The notes under the pieces are model-generated. The model had not been told where the DNA came from. It saw only the letters and a program-made list of their open reading frames with translations, and made no database searches. Shown here piece by piece: positions 27,557 to 43,552 of a DNA stretch of 64,000 nucleotides. Source of the stretch: Zunongwangia endophytica (lineage in GTDB: Bacteria; Bacteroidota; Bacteroidia; Flavobacteriales; Flavobacteriaceae); contig NZ_JAUFPZ010000002.1 in NCBI RefSeq assembly GCF_030409505.1, positions 1,302,001 to 1,366,000 of the forward strand. Direction: 5' to 3'. Both the position numbers and the translations under genes were made by a program. Every line of letters begins with the position of its first letter. Within the stretch, counting starts at the first letter, position 1.

Positions 27557-29491
27557 TCATTTTGTAAGTGCCTTTATTGGTTCGAATACGGCGATAAATC
27601 CTCCCCTTCTTAAAAGTTTTACTTTTAATGTATCCTCCGAAGTCACTTTTTCGTCACTAATATTAAACGCTTTGTCATGCTCCCCATCCTGAATCAGCTT
27701 CAGCTGATATTTAATTCCAGGTTTTAAAAACTCCAAAGTGATCTCCTTTTTGGTTTCCCGAAGCTCTGAACTAATGCCTGCCATATACCATGTTTCATCT
27801 TTACGCCTTGCAAGCGCTGCATTTTTCCCCGGATAACCATAGATAAATTTAGTGTCATCCCAAGCTGCGGGTAATTTCTTCAGAATGGTAATTACCTCTT
27901 CTGGAAGGGAATAATAGCCCTCTGGCCTATCGGCTAAATGCTGCAAACCAGATTCGAACAATATCCCCAGAGCCAGTTCATGTCCATAAGAAGTAACATG
28001 CGGATATTGCGAATTGGTAAAAGTTACCGGAGTATAATCCATGGGTCCCACCACATTCCTAGTAAATGGTAAAATAGTATTGTGCTGCGGAGCATTCATG
28101 GTAAACGTGGGAACATTATTGTACCATTCCGCACCACGAACAGCTTCATAAGTCATCAAATTTGGATATGTTCTGCTCCATCCCCGTGGTACCAGACTAC
28201 CATGAAAATAAACCAATAAATTAAAATCGGCGGCATCTTCTACAATATCAAGGTAGTAATTGATCATATTTTGCTTTTCACTTTCAAAAAAGTCAACTTT
28301 AACACCGGAAATTCCAAGTTCGTTAAGTTTAGTAAATTCTTCCACGCGGTTTTCGTGTGTAAGCATTCGATCTTTTGGTGTAGCGGGAACCCAAGTATGA
28401 TCGCCACCCGAATTATACCAAATAAGCGGTTTAACCCCTAATTTGTTGATATAAGCTGTGGCATCCTCCAGATTTCCGCCATTCCCCATAGCGTCCCATT
28501 CCCAATCCAAAAGTGTATATTTCCAATCCATTTTTTCAGCCAGATCAGCAAATTTTTTCACGATTTGATAATCCTTAGTCCCATGATTGCTAGACCAGTA
28601 ATTCCAAGAAACCAGCCCGGGTTCAATCCAGTCGGTATCTTTTAGTTTAACAGGATCAGACACATCGGTAACCAGCGTTGATTCAGTAACTGTTGCCAAA
28701 TTACCAATCATTATAACGCGCCAGGGTGATTGCCATGGCGTACTGATATCGGGGTTTGATATTCCTGTACCGCGACCATCACCTGGATTTGGAAATACCA
28801 GATTATAGGTATTGATATCTTCTTTATTGCTGAGTTTTGTACCCGCGTAAGTGCGATTCAGATTAGCTTCATGGATAAGATACCAGCCTATGGTATCACG
28901 ATCATGAAAAAGCGCTGGATATCCCCATTCCCCCTGTAAACTATCTCCCTGCATTTGCTGATATAATCCCTCGTTAGCAGGATTCCATTTCTCCAGCCAC
29001 CGCGTTGCCTCTACAGGTATCGAATAGGCTGTAAACTCATTATCTATACTGAAATCCCCTTCTTTATCCGGAAATTCATAACGAAAAGCTACTCCATCAT
29101 TATAAACTCTAAGTACTGTATTCATTTTTTTACCGCTATCATTGCGGAAGTAAAATGTAACTTCTCTGCCAGTATTACTTGGTGAGGATTTCTTGCCATG
29201 AACAAGATTATAGGTTTCAGCAACACTTTTTATCTTGCCGGTTTTCTGAAGTTTAAGATTAGAAGAGAAATTTCCATCGCTTCTTGCAAGCCCCAGTTCA
29301 ATTTTAGGGATTATGGCTTCTTCCGAAGAAGATTCATTATAAAAGACTTTAAAATACCAGTTCTCATCAACCTCATCAGGTTGATTTAATTCTACCCTAA
29401 TAAGTTCATTTGGTGAAAAAAGTACCATCTCTTGTGCAGAAAGTCGAGTAAAAAGTATTAGAAAAACCGGAATATAGAACAGTCCTTTCAT
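27557..29491 (-). CDS. GH97 retaining-type alpha-galactosidase or beta-L-arabinopyranosidase (copy 2)
   Basis: A 644-residue secreted protein (signal peptide to about Gln20) with the GH97 order: N-terminal beta-sandwich (about 21-270), (beta/alpha)8 barrel (YTLLDWEWDAMGNGG, ISGVKVDFFESEKQ) and C-terminal beta-domain. The Asp in GVKVDFF is the nucleophile position of retaining GH97 enzymes (alpha-galactosidase type); inverting SusB-type glucosidases lack it. In a xylan locus the likely target is a terminal galactose or arabinopyranose of a side chain. It forms, with the GH43 16 bases upstream, the second unit of a tandem GH43-GH97 duplication. Confidence 0.88.
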   Translation of the reverse strand: MKGLFYIPVFLILFTRLSAQEMVLFSPNELIRVELNQPDEVDENWYFKVFYNESSSEEAIIPKIELGLARSDGNFSSNLKLQKTGKIKSVAETYNLVHGKKSSPSNTGREVTFYFRNDSGKKMNTVLRVYNDGVAFRYEFPDKEGDFSIDNEFTAYSIPVEATRWLEKWNPANEGLYQQMQGDSLQGEWGYPALFHDRDTIGWYLIHEANLNRTYAGTKLSNKEDINTYNLVFPNPGDGRGTGISNPDISTPWQSPWRVIMIGNLATVTESTLVTDVSDPVKLKDTDWIEPGLVSWNYWSSNHGTKDYQIVKKFADLAEKMDWKYTLLDWEWDAMGNGGNLEDATAYINKLGVKPLIWYNSGGDHTWVPATPKDRMLTHENRVEEFTKLNELGISGVKVDFFESEKQNMINYYLDIVEDAADFNLLVYFHGSLVPRGWSRTYPNLMTYEAVRGAEWYNNVPTFTMNAPQHNTILPFTRNVVGPMDYTPVTFTNSQYPHVTSYGHELALGILFESGLQHLADRPEGYYSLPEEVITILKKLPAAWDDTKFIYGYPGKNAALARRKDETWYMAGISSELRETKKEITLEFLKPGIKYQLKLIQDGEHDKAFNISDEKVTSEDTLKVKLLRRGGFIAVFEPIKALTK

Positions 29492-29506
29492 AACAATAAA
29501 TTATAC

Positions 29507-30868
29507 TTATTTTGAAAACATCCAGTAATCGAAATACATAAGCTGTGTTGGAGCTTTCTCCTTAACTACAAAGAATAAGTCATGTACGCCGGTAATTTCT
29601 TCTACTTCAGCATTAACCAATTTCCAGCGATCATCTCCACCAGTTAAAGGAACACCTAAAGTGGCTAAAAGTTTACCATTTTTGGAATCTGTTCGAATTT
29701 CCATCGAAACATTGTTGTTATGAACACTTCCTATTCTGGCGGTAATAGATTTTGGAGAAGTCTCCCCAAAATCTACTGCCTTCACCTGAATATAAGCTCC
29801 GTCTTTCATCGCAGTCACAAAATTACCGACTACATCATTTGATTTTGCTTTAAAACCTTCAGACCAGGCAATGGTTTCAGCTTCTGTTTTGCGATACGGA
29901 TTAAGGTTTTCTAAAGCTTCCTGTATTCCGCTAGTCATATTCATCTGTTCAATGCTGCCATCTTCCTTAAATTTTAATTCCTGCACAGACACTGAACGTG
30001 TAAAACCGCTACCGCCTGGCAGTCCAGCATTATGATAGAAAAAATAGGTTTTACCTTTATAATCTACAATCCCGGGATGATTCGTAAAACTACCTCCTTC
30101 CGTAGGCATCAATTTACCCTGATATTTCCAGGGCCCATTGATACTTTTACTCGTAGAATATCCAATATGCTCGGGTAAAGGACCAGCTGCAAAGAACAGA
30201 TAATAAATATCATTACGTTTGTAAACCCAGGGACCTTCTTCATATGTCGTGGGTCTACGCTCGTTCTTTTCACCTTCCCTTTTGCCAAAAGCTTCAATAG
30301 TATTCGGTATTTGTTGAATATTCCCTTCCATAGAAATCATGTCTTCACTAAGCTTTACAAAATAACAAACCGGATTCCCCCAAAACATATAAGCTTGGCG
30401 GTCATCATCGATAAAAACTGCGGGATCGATATCTGCGTTACTTTCAGAAACCAAAGGCTTCCCCAAAGGATCAATAAATGGTCCATAAGGACTATCGCTC
30501 ACTGCCACTCCAATCCCATTCTGATTGCTGCGATCGGTTATAGGTACATACAGGTAAAATTTACCATCTCGTTCTATAGCAGCTGGCGCCCAAGCATTTT
30601 TCAAACCCCAATCAAAATCTGTATATTCTAAAACCGCTCCGTGATCGGTCCAGTTTACCATATCATCTGTGGTATACAACCGCCAATCGTCCATAGTAAA
30701 CCATGTTGAATTATCTTCATCATGACTGGTATAGAGGTACATTTTATCATTGTGCACCATAGGTGCAGGATCTGCCGTATAAGAAGTTTGAATAATAGGA
30801 TTTTGTGCATTTAGGAATGAAGTTCCCAAAACACTACACAGCATCAATATATTAAATGACCGTCTCAT
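29507..30868 (-). CDS. GH43 with C-terminal CBM6 (copy 2)
   Basis: A 453-residue secreted protein (signal peptide to about Ala21). The GH43 domain has SYTADPAPM (base Asp), ADIDPAVF (second Asp) and TYEEGPWVY (acid Glu). A CBM6 module starts near [13 protein letters not shown] (about 327) and ends [11 protein letters not shown]. It is paralogous to the GH43 at 32816-34129 along its whole length, including the CBM6 boundary. It lies seven bases after the upstream GH97. Members of this type release arabinose or xylose from arabinoxylan; specificity is unassigned. Confidence 0.88.
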   Translation of the reverse strand: MRRSFNILMLCSVLGTSFLNAQNPIIQTSYTADPAPMVHNDKMYLYTSHDEDNSTWFTMDDWRLYTTDDMVNWTDHGAVLEYTDFDWGLKNAWAPAAIERDGKFYLYVPITDRSNQNGIGVAVSDSPYGPFIDPLGKPLVSESNADIDPAVFIDDDRQAYMFWGNPVCYFVKLSEDMISMEGNIQQIPNTIEAFGKREGEKNERRPTTYEEGPWVYKRNDIYYLFFAAGPLPEHIGYSTSKSINGPWKYQGKLMPTEGGSFTNHPGIVDYKGKTYFFYHNAGLPGGSGFTRSVSVQELKFKEDGSIEQMNMTSGIQEALENLNPYRKTEAETIAWSEGFKAKSNDVVGNFVTAMKDGAYIQVKAVDFGETSPKSITARIGSVHNNNVSMEIRTDSKNGKLLATLGVPLTGGDDRWKLVNAEVEEITGVHDLFFVVKEKAPTQLMYFDYWMFSK

Positions 30869-30875
30869 AAATTGC

Positions 30876-32810
30876 TTAGTTTTTAATTACAAATCCGCCA
30901 TTTGGCTGAATATCTACAGAAATCTTTCCGCTAGAAGGGATTTTAATTTCTTTGGAATGGGTTTCTTTTTTCTTATCGTCAGAAAATAAAGTCACTGTTT
31001 TTCCGGAGAGCATAGGAAGCTCTAGTTTTAATTTCTTCAAGCTTTTTTCAGCATTAACCCCGGCCACATACCAATTTTGATCATGCCGCCTTGCCAAAAC
31101 CGAAAATTTTCCCGGGTATCCATCAATAAATACCGTTTCATCCCATGTAGTGGGTAACTCCCTTAGGAAATCAAGTTCAAATTCAGGCACATCTTCCAGA
31201 TTATTTGGAGTTAACGCAAACATTTGTACAGGATTCTGGAATAAAACTCCCGTAGCTAGCTGGAAGGCATCAGAGGTTAACCGCTCCTGACCTTCCTTGT
31301 TACCTTTATTTAGATACTTATTCAGTAGTATTCCGCCAAATTCCATACTAGCAACAGCATTCCTGCTAAACGGATGCATGGAAGCATAAAAAGCCTCCTT
31401 ATTTCTTGTATCTTGAGAAAAAATGAGCATTTCTGAAGCTAGAACTGCTTCACTTCCTACAAAATTGGGATACATTTTTTCCCATCCTCTTGGAAGTGTT
31501 GCGCCGTGAAAAATAACCATTAACCCATAATCATTGGCATCAGAAAGCATATTTTCATAGAGCTTCATAGTTTCCTGTTTGTCACCTCCAAAAAAGTCAA
31601 CTTTCAATCCTTTAACACCAACTTCTTTTAGCCATTTCATTTCTTTTTTTCGGGCTATAGAAGTATTCATTTTATTAAGCGGAGTCATAAATGCATCGTT
31701 AGCTACTCCGTTTGAATTATACCAGAGGAAAACATCTACCCCTTTAGATTCGGCATAACCGATAAGTTCTTCCATCTTTTCATAACCTATTCTTTCATCC
31801 CACCAGGCATCGATAAGGATATACTCAAAATCCATTGCCGCAGCAAGATCTATGTATTTAACCTGGTCTTCATAATTCATACTGTTATCTTGCCAAACGA
31901 TCCAACTCCAGGTTCCTTTTCCATATTTATAATCTTGGGAAGGCTCATAAAGCTGATCTACCACATCATAAGGAATGGTAGTTTCCACAATAGGCTTAAG
32001 ATTTTCTCCAAGCGTAATAGTTCTCCAAGGCGTATGTCCCGGTAATCCAATCTGAGCGCCAACACTACCAAAACCATTGTTTTGTGCCGAATCTGGATAT
32101 GCTACTGTAAAAATTCCATCTTCAAAACTGCTTAAATGTGCAGCATTATAAGAGCTACCGACTCCAGTTTCTGAAAGTAAAACCCATCCGTTTTCTCCAA
32201 TTTTAAAAAGGCTTGGAAAAACATAACCTGTTTCTGAAGTATTGCTTTCAAGCTGCTCATCTGCGGAATAACCACTCTCATAGCTAGGTGCAGTTCTGGC
32301 AAAACCTCCCATAGGTTGCATCATAGGAGACAAAAATGAAGTACTAGCGGAAGGAAAATTATATCCGGTTAGTTCTTTTTCAACCACGCAAGCCCGCGTA
32401 TCTCCCCATTTAGGTAATTCGTACCTAAAGGCGATATCGTTATCGCTTACCTGAAAAACCACAGACATCTCTTTTTCTTCAGCATTAGCAAAAGTAACTG
32501 TAAGCGTATTGGCCATATAAGAAACATGAGATTGCTTAATTTTTTCCATGCTATATTCTGAACTGGTAGTACCTTTTGAGGACTTCAGCAATGTCATTTT
32601 TGAAGTGAAATCTGCCTCATTAGTCACGAGTCCCAACTGAGAATTTTCTAACATGCTTTTATTATTATAAGCAACACTGTAAAAAGGTTTTCCAGTTTCG
32701 ACCGTGACCGAAACTTCCAACTTGCCGTCTGGACTGCTAATGGAGGCTTCTTCCTGAGCAATAATTGAAGCCGTTAAAAGCATAAAGCATATAAGGCTGA
32801 ATATTTTCAT
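30876..32810 (-). CDS. GH97 retaining-type alpha-galactosidase or beta-L-arabinopyranosidase (copy 1)
   Basis: A 644-residue secreted protein from the ATG at 32810 ([19 protein letters not shown], a clean signal peptide). An in-frame start at 32834 would overlap the preceding GH43 and weaken the leader. GH97 features: [32 protein letters not shown] with the retaining nucleophile Asp, and the [12 protein letters not shown] region. It is paralogous to the GH97 at 27557-29491 but clearly diverged, so the two probably act on different linkages. Start and preceding stop are five bases apart, which suggests translational coupling. Confidence 0.88.
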   Translation of the reverse strand: MKIFSLICFMLLTASIIAQEEASISSPDGKLEVSVTVETGKPFYSVAYNNKSMLENSQLGLVTNEADFTSKMTLLKSSKGTTSSEYSMEKIKQSHVSYMANTLTVTFANAEEKEMSVVFQVSDNDIAFRYELPKWGDTRACVVEKELTGYNFPSASTSFLSPMMQPMGGFARTAPSYESGYSADEQLESNTSETGYVFPSLFKIGENGWVLLSETGVGSSYNAAHLSSFEDGIFTVAYPDSAQNNGFGSVGAQIGLPGHTPWRTITLGENLKPIVETTIPYDVVDQLYEPSQDYKYGKGTWSWIVWQDNSMNYEDQVKYIDLAAAMDFEYILIDAWWDERIGYEKMEELIGYAESKGVDVFLWYNSNGVANDAFMTPLNKMNTSIARKKEMKWLKEVGVKGLKVDFFGGDKQETMKLYENMLSDANDYGLMVIFHGATLPRGWEKMYPNFVGSEAVLASEMLIFSQDTRNKEAFYASMHPFSRNAVASMEFGGILLNKYLNKGNKEGQERLTSDAFQLATGVLFQNPVQMFALTPNNLEDVPEFELDFLRELPTTWDETVFIDGYPGKFSVLARRHDQNWYVAGVNAEKSLKKLKLELPMLSGKTVTLFSDDKKKETHSKEIKIPSSGKISVDIQPNGGFVIKN

Positions 32811-32815
32811 ATTTT

Positions 32816-34129
32816 TTATTTTTGAAATTCCCAATAATCTAGATTGAATAGCTCACCATCAGCTCCTTTAAAAACAAAGTAGATATCGTGAACTCCAGAT
32901 ACTTTTTCTACTTCAGTAGTATATAAATTATAGGCATTCCCGGCTTCTTTCTCAATTTTGAAGCTACCGATAAGCTGCCCGTCCTTTCCATCTAGCCGAA
33001 TCTCAATAGTTCCTCCTGAAACTGGCTGAGCAAAAACTTTGAATTTCTTGGCTCCATTTTTAAAATCTGCGCCCTGTACCATCGTATAATCACCATCTTC
33101 AATAGCTTTTAAATAGATCATATCCTGAGTTTTTTTGGTTTTTACACCTTCGCTCCAAGCAATGGTTTCAGCTTCTGTTCTACGGAATGGATTTAGGCTT
33201 TCAATTTGCTCTGGGCCTTTATCATTCCAGTAAGGGATAGTTTGAATGGTTCCATCCTCATTATATTTCATTTCATCTGCATCAACTGAACGTCTTTCGT
33301 AAAAGGTTGAAGTTTTACTTTTTAGAATATCATAACTGTGACCAAAAGCATACGACTTCCCTTTATATTCAACTATTCCAGGATGATTCCCTCTAGTTTT
33401 TTCAGTAGCATCCATGATCATTCCTTTATACTCCCAAGGACCTTCAGGCGAGTCGCTCATTGCATATCCTAAACCTTCAGGACAACAGGTCGAAGCATAA
33501 GCTAGATAATAATGATCATCATGCTTCCACACCCAAGGACCTTCTTGATAGTTATCAGGTTTCGAATCAATTTTTACAACTTCTCCTTCAATAGAAGTCA
33601 TATCTTCATTCAGCTTAACATAATACACATCAGGATTTCCCCAATATAGATAGGCTTGCCCATCGTCATCGATAAATGGAGAAGGATCTATATCGTTCCA
33701 AATATGATCTGTATCAATCAAGCGTTTTCCCAATGGATCCTTGAATGGACCATAAGGACTATCTGAAACTAAAACTCCGATACCACTTCCGTGCATCGGG
33801 CAATACAAATAAAATTTACCGTTTCTTTCAATACACTGCACAGCCCAGGCACCATTATCTTGGGGAGCCCAGCTAAAATCCTTCAGCGAAGCCACCGCAC
33901 CATGCTCTGTCCAGTTTACCATATCGGTCGATGTATACAGCAGCCAGTCCAACATTTTAAAACCTTCCGCATCATCTTCATCATGTGAATTGTATAGAAA
34001 AATAGTATCATTATATACCATTGGTGCAGGATCTGCAGTATACTTGGTTTGAATAATTGGCTTTTGAGCTGTAGCTGTAAAACCCATAATTAGGGTTAAT
34101 ACAGCTACAACTTTATTTAAATTTCTCAA
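32816..34129 (-). CDS. GH43 with C-terminal CBM6 (copy 1)
   Basis: A 437-residue secreted protein whose signal peptide (MRNLNKVVAVLTLIMGFTATAQ) can only be read from a TTG start at 34129; no ATG lies in frame before the mature part. The GH43 domain carries KYTADPAPM (base Asp), WNDIDPSPF (second Asp) and YQEGPWVW (acid Glu). A CBM6 begins near [13 protein letters not shown] and ends LFNLDYWEFQK. It begins the first GH43-GH97 unit of the tandem duplication. The expected activity is arabinofuranosidase or xylosidase on substituted xylan. Confidence 0.87.
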   Translation of the reverse strand: MRNLNKVVAVLTLIMGFTATAQKPIIQTKYTADPAPMVYNDTIFLYNSHDEDDAEGFKMLDWLLYTSTDMVNWTEHGAVASLKDFSWAPQDNGAWAVQCIERNGKFYLYCPMHGSGIGVLVSDSPYGPFKDPLGKRLIDTDHIWNDIDPSPFIDDDGQAYLYWGNPDVYYVKLNEDMTSIEGEVVKIDSKPDNYQEGPWVWKHDDHYYLAYASTCCPEGLGYAMSDSPEGPWEYKGMIMDATEKTRGNHPGIVEYKGKSYAFGHSYDILKSKTSTFYERRSVDADEMKYNEDGTIQTIPYWNDKGPEQIESLNPFRRTEAETIAWSEGVKTKKTQDMIYLKAIEDGDYTMVQGADFKNGAKKFKVFAQPVSGGTIEIRLDGKDGQLIGSFKIEKEAGNAYNLYTTEVEKVSGVHDIYFVFKGADGELFNLDYWEFQK

Positions 34130-34149
34130 AATCTTAAATTTTAATATGA

Positions 34150-35898
34150 TTAATTAGGAGCCGCATCATTAGCCGAGGTTGCATATAGACCAACCATTGC
34201 ACCGGTAAAACCTCCAGCTACATTTGTAGAGAGAATGTCTCCTGAAACTTTACCTCCAAGATTTTCATAATTTTCTCCATCAAGCGAATAGCTAAATTCA
34301 TATTGATCTCCGTGAGCCTGTACTTTCAATGAAATAGGGTTTTCCAAATCAATTTTCTTACTTGCTACGATTTTAGATTGTCCTTTTTCGGTTCTTTCCA
34401 AAAGCACATAATAGTCCTTATCTTTTCGGATAATTCCAAAAGCATAATTAAAACGCTCATTCTGGTAACAGGTGATTCCCGCCATATCTTCAGAAGATTT
34501 AGGCTTGTATTTCATCTCAGTCATAAAGGTAAAATCCTTATGCATCTGGCGATAAAATAATGTAGAAGTTGGTGCCAGTTCATTAATATCGGTTTCGAAA
34601 GGCTCAATTCGGAGTCCATTTTTAGTCTTTTTTATAAAATCCTCTCTTGGACCTCTAAGTCCAATCCATCGGTAATCCAAAATATCTGCCTGGAAATCGT
34701 CTGTAAAAGTGAAGTTTCCGTTAGGGAAAAATCCATCTTTACCAGTGTGGTTCTCTACTCCTTCTGGCATTTGAAGTTTTGGCTCCATAGGTACAAGTCC
34801 GTTTTCAAAAACAGGGAATTTACCAGACCAGTCAACAGGTAAAATAAAGGTTTCTCTTCCGGTAGTTACTTGCCCGGCCTCGTTTGGACGAATGGCTAAG
34901 AAAACACCATAATATTTATCATTAGGACCTTTTACTAAATCAGCATGTCCTGCCCAGTCTACCATATTTTCTCTGTCTTTAGGAAAATAACGCTGAGTTA
35001 ATATAGGATTGCTTGGTGCAGGTTCATAAGGCCCTTTTGGATTGTCACTTACAAAAACTACTTCACTGTGCCATCCACCTGTACCACCTTCAGCACACAT
35101 TAGATAATACAGTCCGTCTTTTTTATAAACGTGCGGCGCTTCAATCCAGATTGGTTGATCCTCTAAATCCACTCCACCGTTAACGATCACTTTATCGGTT
35201 CCCTCAATAATTTGATCCTTTTCTACATCATACTCCCAGATTTTAATCACCCGGTGTCCTTGGTAAAGTGCTTCTTCCGGAGCATCATTATGCACCACAA
35301 AGGCTTTTCCATCATCATCAAAAAATATAGAAGGATCGATTCCATCAAACTTTAATTTATAAGGTTCGCTCCAACCTTGCATGGGATCTTTAGTTTTTAC
35401 AACAATATTTCCCAAACCTCCAGCAAATGCAGTAGTAATCATGTAAAAAGTATCATTATTCTCATTATAAGTGATACCCGGTGCATAAACTCCCTGACTT
35501 ATACTAGTATTGTGGACGTCTAGCTGCGAAGTTCTATCGAGTACATGTCCTATCTGCGTCCAGTTTACAAGATCATTAGAATGAAAAATCGGTACACCCG
35601 GAAACATGGCGAAAGAAGAACATACCATATAATAGTCATCTCCTTTACGGGTAATTGCAGGATCAGGATAGGTTCCCTGGAGTATAGGGTTATAAAATTC
35701 GCCTTCTTTCAAGGGATATTTCTTATAAACTTCGTCATCACCTTTGTAAGTAGCACTTAGAAAAACGGGCTCGTTCGTTGCTCTTTTTGGTTTTGGTTCA
35801 TTATCATTTTTATGACCTGAAAATGAAAACAGCAATAGTGTCATTAAAAGAAACACTGGGCTATGCTTGTAAATTGTTGATTTAAGTGGTTTTTTCAT
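34150..35898 (-). CDS. GH43 beta-xylosidase with C-terminal concanavalin-like domain
   Basis: A 582-residue exported protein; the N-terminus has a hydrophobic segment (SPVFLLMTLLLFSFSG) acting as signal peptide or anchor. The GH43 propeller (about 65-370) has GTYPDPAI (base Asp), DGIDPSIFF (second Asp) and WIEAPHVY (acid Glu). The C-terminal part (about 395-582) is a DUF1349/GH43_C2-like beta-sandwich. This architecture is typical of exo-acting xylosidases and arabinofuranosidases. A decayed copy of its C-terminal end survives at 2814-2960. It is in the middle of the side-chain operon, 20 bases before the next GH43. Confidence 0.88.
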   Translation of the reverse strand: MKKPLKSTIYKHSPVFLLMTLLLFSFSGHKNDNEPKPKRATNEPVFLSATYKGDDEVYKKYPLKEGEFYNPILQGTYPDPAITRKGDDYYMVCSSFAMFPGVPIFHSNDLVNWTQIGHVLDRTSQLDVHNTSISQGVYAPGITYNENNDTFYMITTAFAGGLGNIVVKTKDPMQGWSEPYKLKFDGIDPSIFFDDDGKAFVVHNDAPEEALYQGHRVIKIWEYDVEKDQIIEGTDKVIVNGGVDLEDQPIWIEAPHVYKKDGLYYLMCAEGGTGGWHSEVVFVSDNPKGPYEPAPSNPILTQRYFPKDRENMVDWAGHADLVKGPNDKYYGVFLAIRPNEAGQVTTGRETFILPVDWSGKFPVFENGLVPMEPKLQMPEGVENHTGKDGFFPNGNFTFTDDFQADILDYRWIGLRGPREDFIKKTKNGLRIEPFETDINELAPTSTLFYRQMHKDFTFMTEMKYKPKSSEDMAGITCYQNERFNYAFGIIRKDKDYYVLLERTEKGQSKIVASKKIDLENPISLKVQAHGDQYEFSYSLDGENYENLGGKVSGDILSTNVAGGFTGAMVGLYATSANDAAPN

Positions 35899-35952
35899 TC
35901 TATCTAATTGTTGTATTAATTTTAATTATATAATTTTCAATTTCTTTTTCCT

Positions 35953-37119
35953 TTATTTGAATAATAATTGTGCATACTGATGCAAACATCTGCGCCAAGT
36001 GAGCCACTCATGAGCAGTTTTCGGCGATTCGTAAAAAGTATACTGTATCCCTTTATTTTCTAGCATTTCTCTAAAATCACCCACGGTTTTAAAGAACACT
36101 TCAGGCTCTTTAGTTCCGAGACCAAGCCAAAGTACTTTCAGCTTTTCATTTACCTCATCGGCATCTTCAAAAGCTCCATTCAGAAATATGCTAGTATCAA
36201 TTTTTTTATTCCCAGGATAATTAGACGTTCCGCTAAATCCACCGTAGTAAGAAAACAGGTTTAAATTGTTCATTATGATTCTCATCGTCTGATTGGCACC
36301 CATGGATAATCCGGCAATGGCACGATATGCTCTACTGGCTTTTGTTCTAAATTTTTTATCAATATTAGGAATAACCTCATCGATAAGCACTTCTTCAAAG
36401 GCAGATTTTGAACGTCCTTCCTGAGCATTTTGTTTTGCGCCCGATTTGTAGGCATATCCATTATCCATAACCACTATCATCCTTTTAGCTTTTCCGGAAG
36501 CTATAAGATTGTCCAGAATCAAATTGGCATGTCCCTGGGAAGCCCATCCGGTTTCATCTTCAAAACTCCCGTGCTGTAGATAAAGTACCGGGTAGCGCTC
36601 TTCAGAATTTCCGAAATATCCTGGTGGTAGATAAACAAAATTGCGGCGCCAACTCTGAGTGATTTCAGAAAAATAAATATTCTCTGTAATACTGCCATGT
36701 GGAACATCTTTCATCACATAAAACTCCTTATCGTGAGCCGGAATTTCAATAGCGCTTCCCCATCTACCAGCACCATAATAATACTTTGAACCAGGATCTG
36801 GAACAGACGCTCCATCTATATTTATCTGGTAATAATGAAAACCTTCATCCCGGGGAGCCGATTCTCCAATCCAAATTCCTTCATCATTCTTTTCGAGGTC
36901 ATATTTTACTCCGCCAATATCAAGTTGTACATTGTTAGCCTGTGGAGCTTCTATGCGTACTCTTACACGACCTTCAGAATTCACCTTCGGAAATTCTTTT
37001 CCCGGCTGATTCACCGATGAAGCCTGAAAATCTTGCTTTACCTTATCATCGGTTTGCGCTGAAAACGGCAAAGAGAAACTAACAAAGAAAATAAATATTA
37101 GGAGCTGAATTGGTTTCAT
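35953..37119 (-). CDS. CE1 feruloyl/acetyl xylan esterase with N-terminal E-set domain
   Basis: A 388-residue secreted protein. After a signal peptide (to about Ala21), an immunoglobulin-like E-set (CBM48-like) domain covers about 45-130 (RVRIEAPQANNVQLDIGG) and an esterase-D/CE1 alpha/beta hydrolase covers about 140-388. The nucleophile Ser is in [12 protein letters not shown] and the catalytic His in SPKTAHEWLTW. It is the third of three consecutive esterase genes, all with the same E-set/CE1 unit. CE1 members remove feruloyl or acetyl groups from arabinoxylan; which one cannot be decided by eye. Confidence 0.88.
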   Translation of the reverse strand: MKPIQLLIFIFFVSFSLPFSAQTDDKVKQDFQASSVNQPGKEFPKVNSEGRVRVRIEAPQANNVQLDIGGVKYDLEKNDEGIWIGESAPRDEGFHYYQINIDGASVPDPGSKYYYGAGRWGSAIEIPAHDKEFYVMKDVPHGSITENIYFSEITQSWRRNFVYLPPGYFGNSEERYPVLYLQHGSFEDETGWASQGHANLILDNLIASGKAKRMIVVMDNGYAYKSGAKQNAQEGRSKSAFEEVLIDEVIPNIDKKFRTKASRAYRAIAGLSMGANQTMRIIMNNLNLFSYYGGFSGTSNYPGNKKIDTSIFLNGAFEDADEVNEKLKVLWLGLGTKEPEVFFKTVGDFREMLENKGIQYTFYESPKTAHEWLTWRRCLHQYAQLLFK

Positions 37120-37124
37120 ATCTT

Positions 37125-43541
<6,417 letters not shown>

Positions 43542-43552
<11 letters not shown>

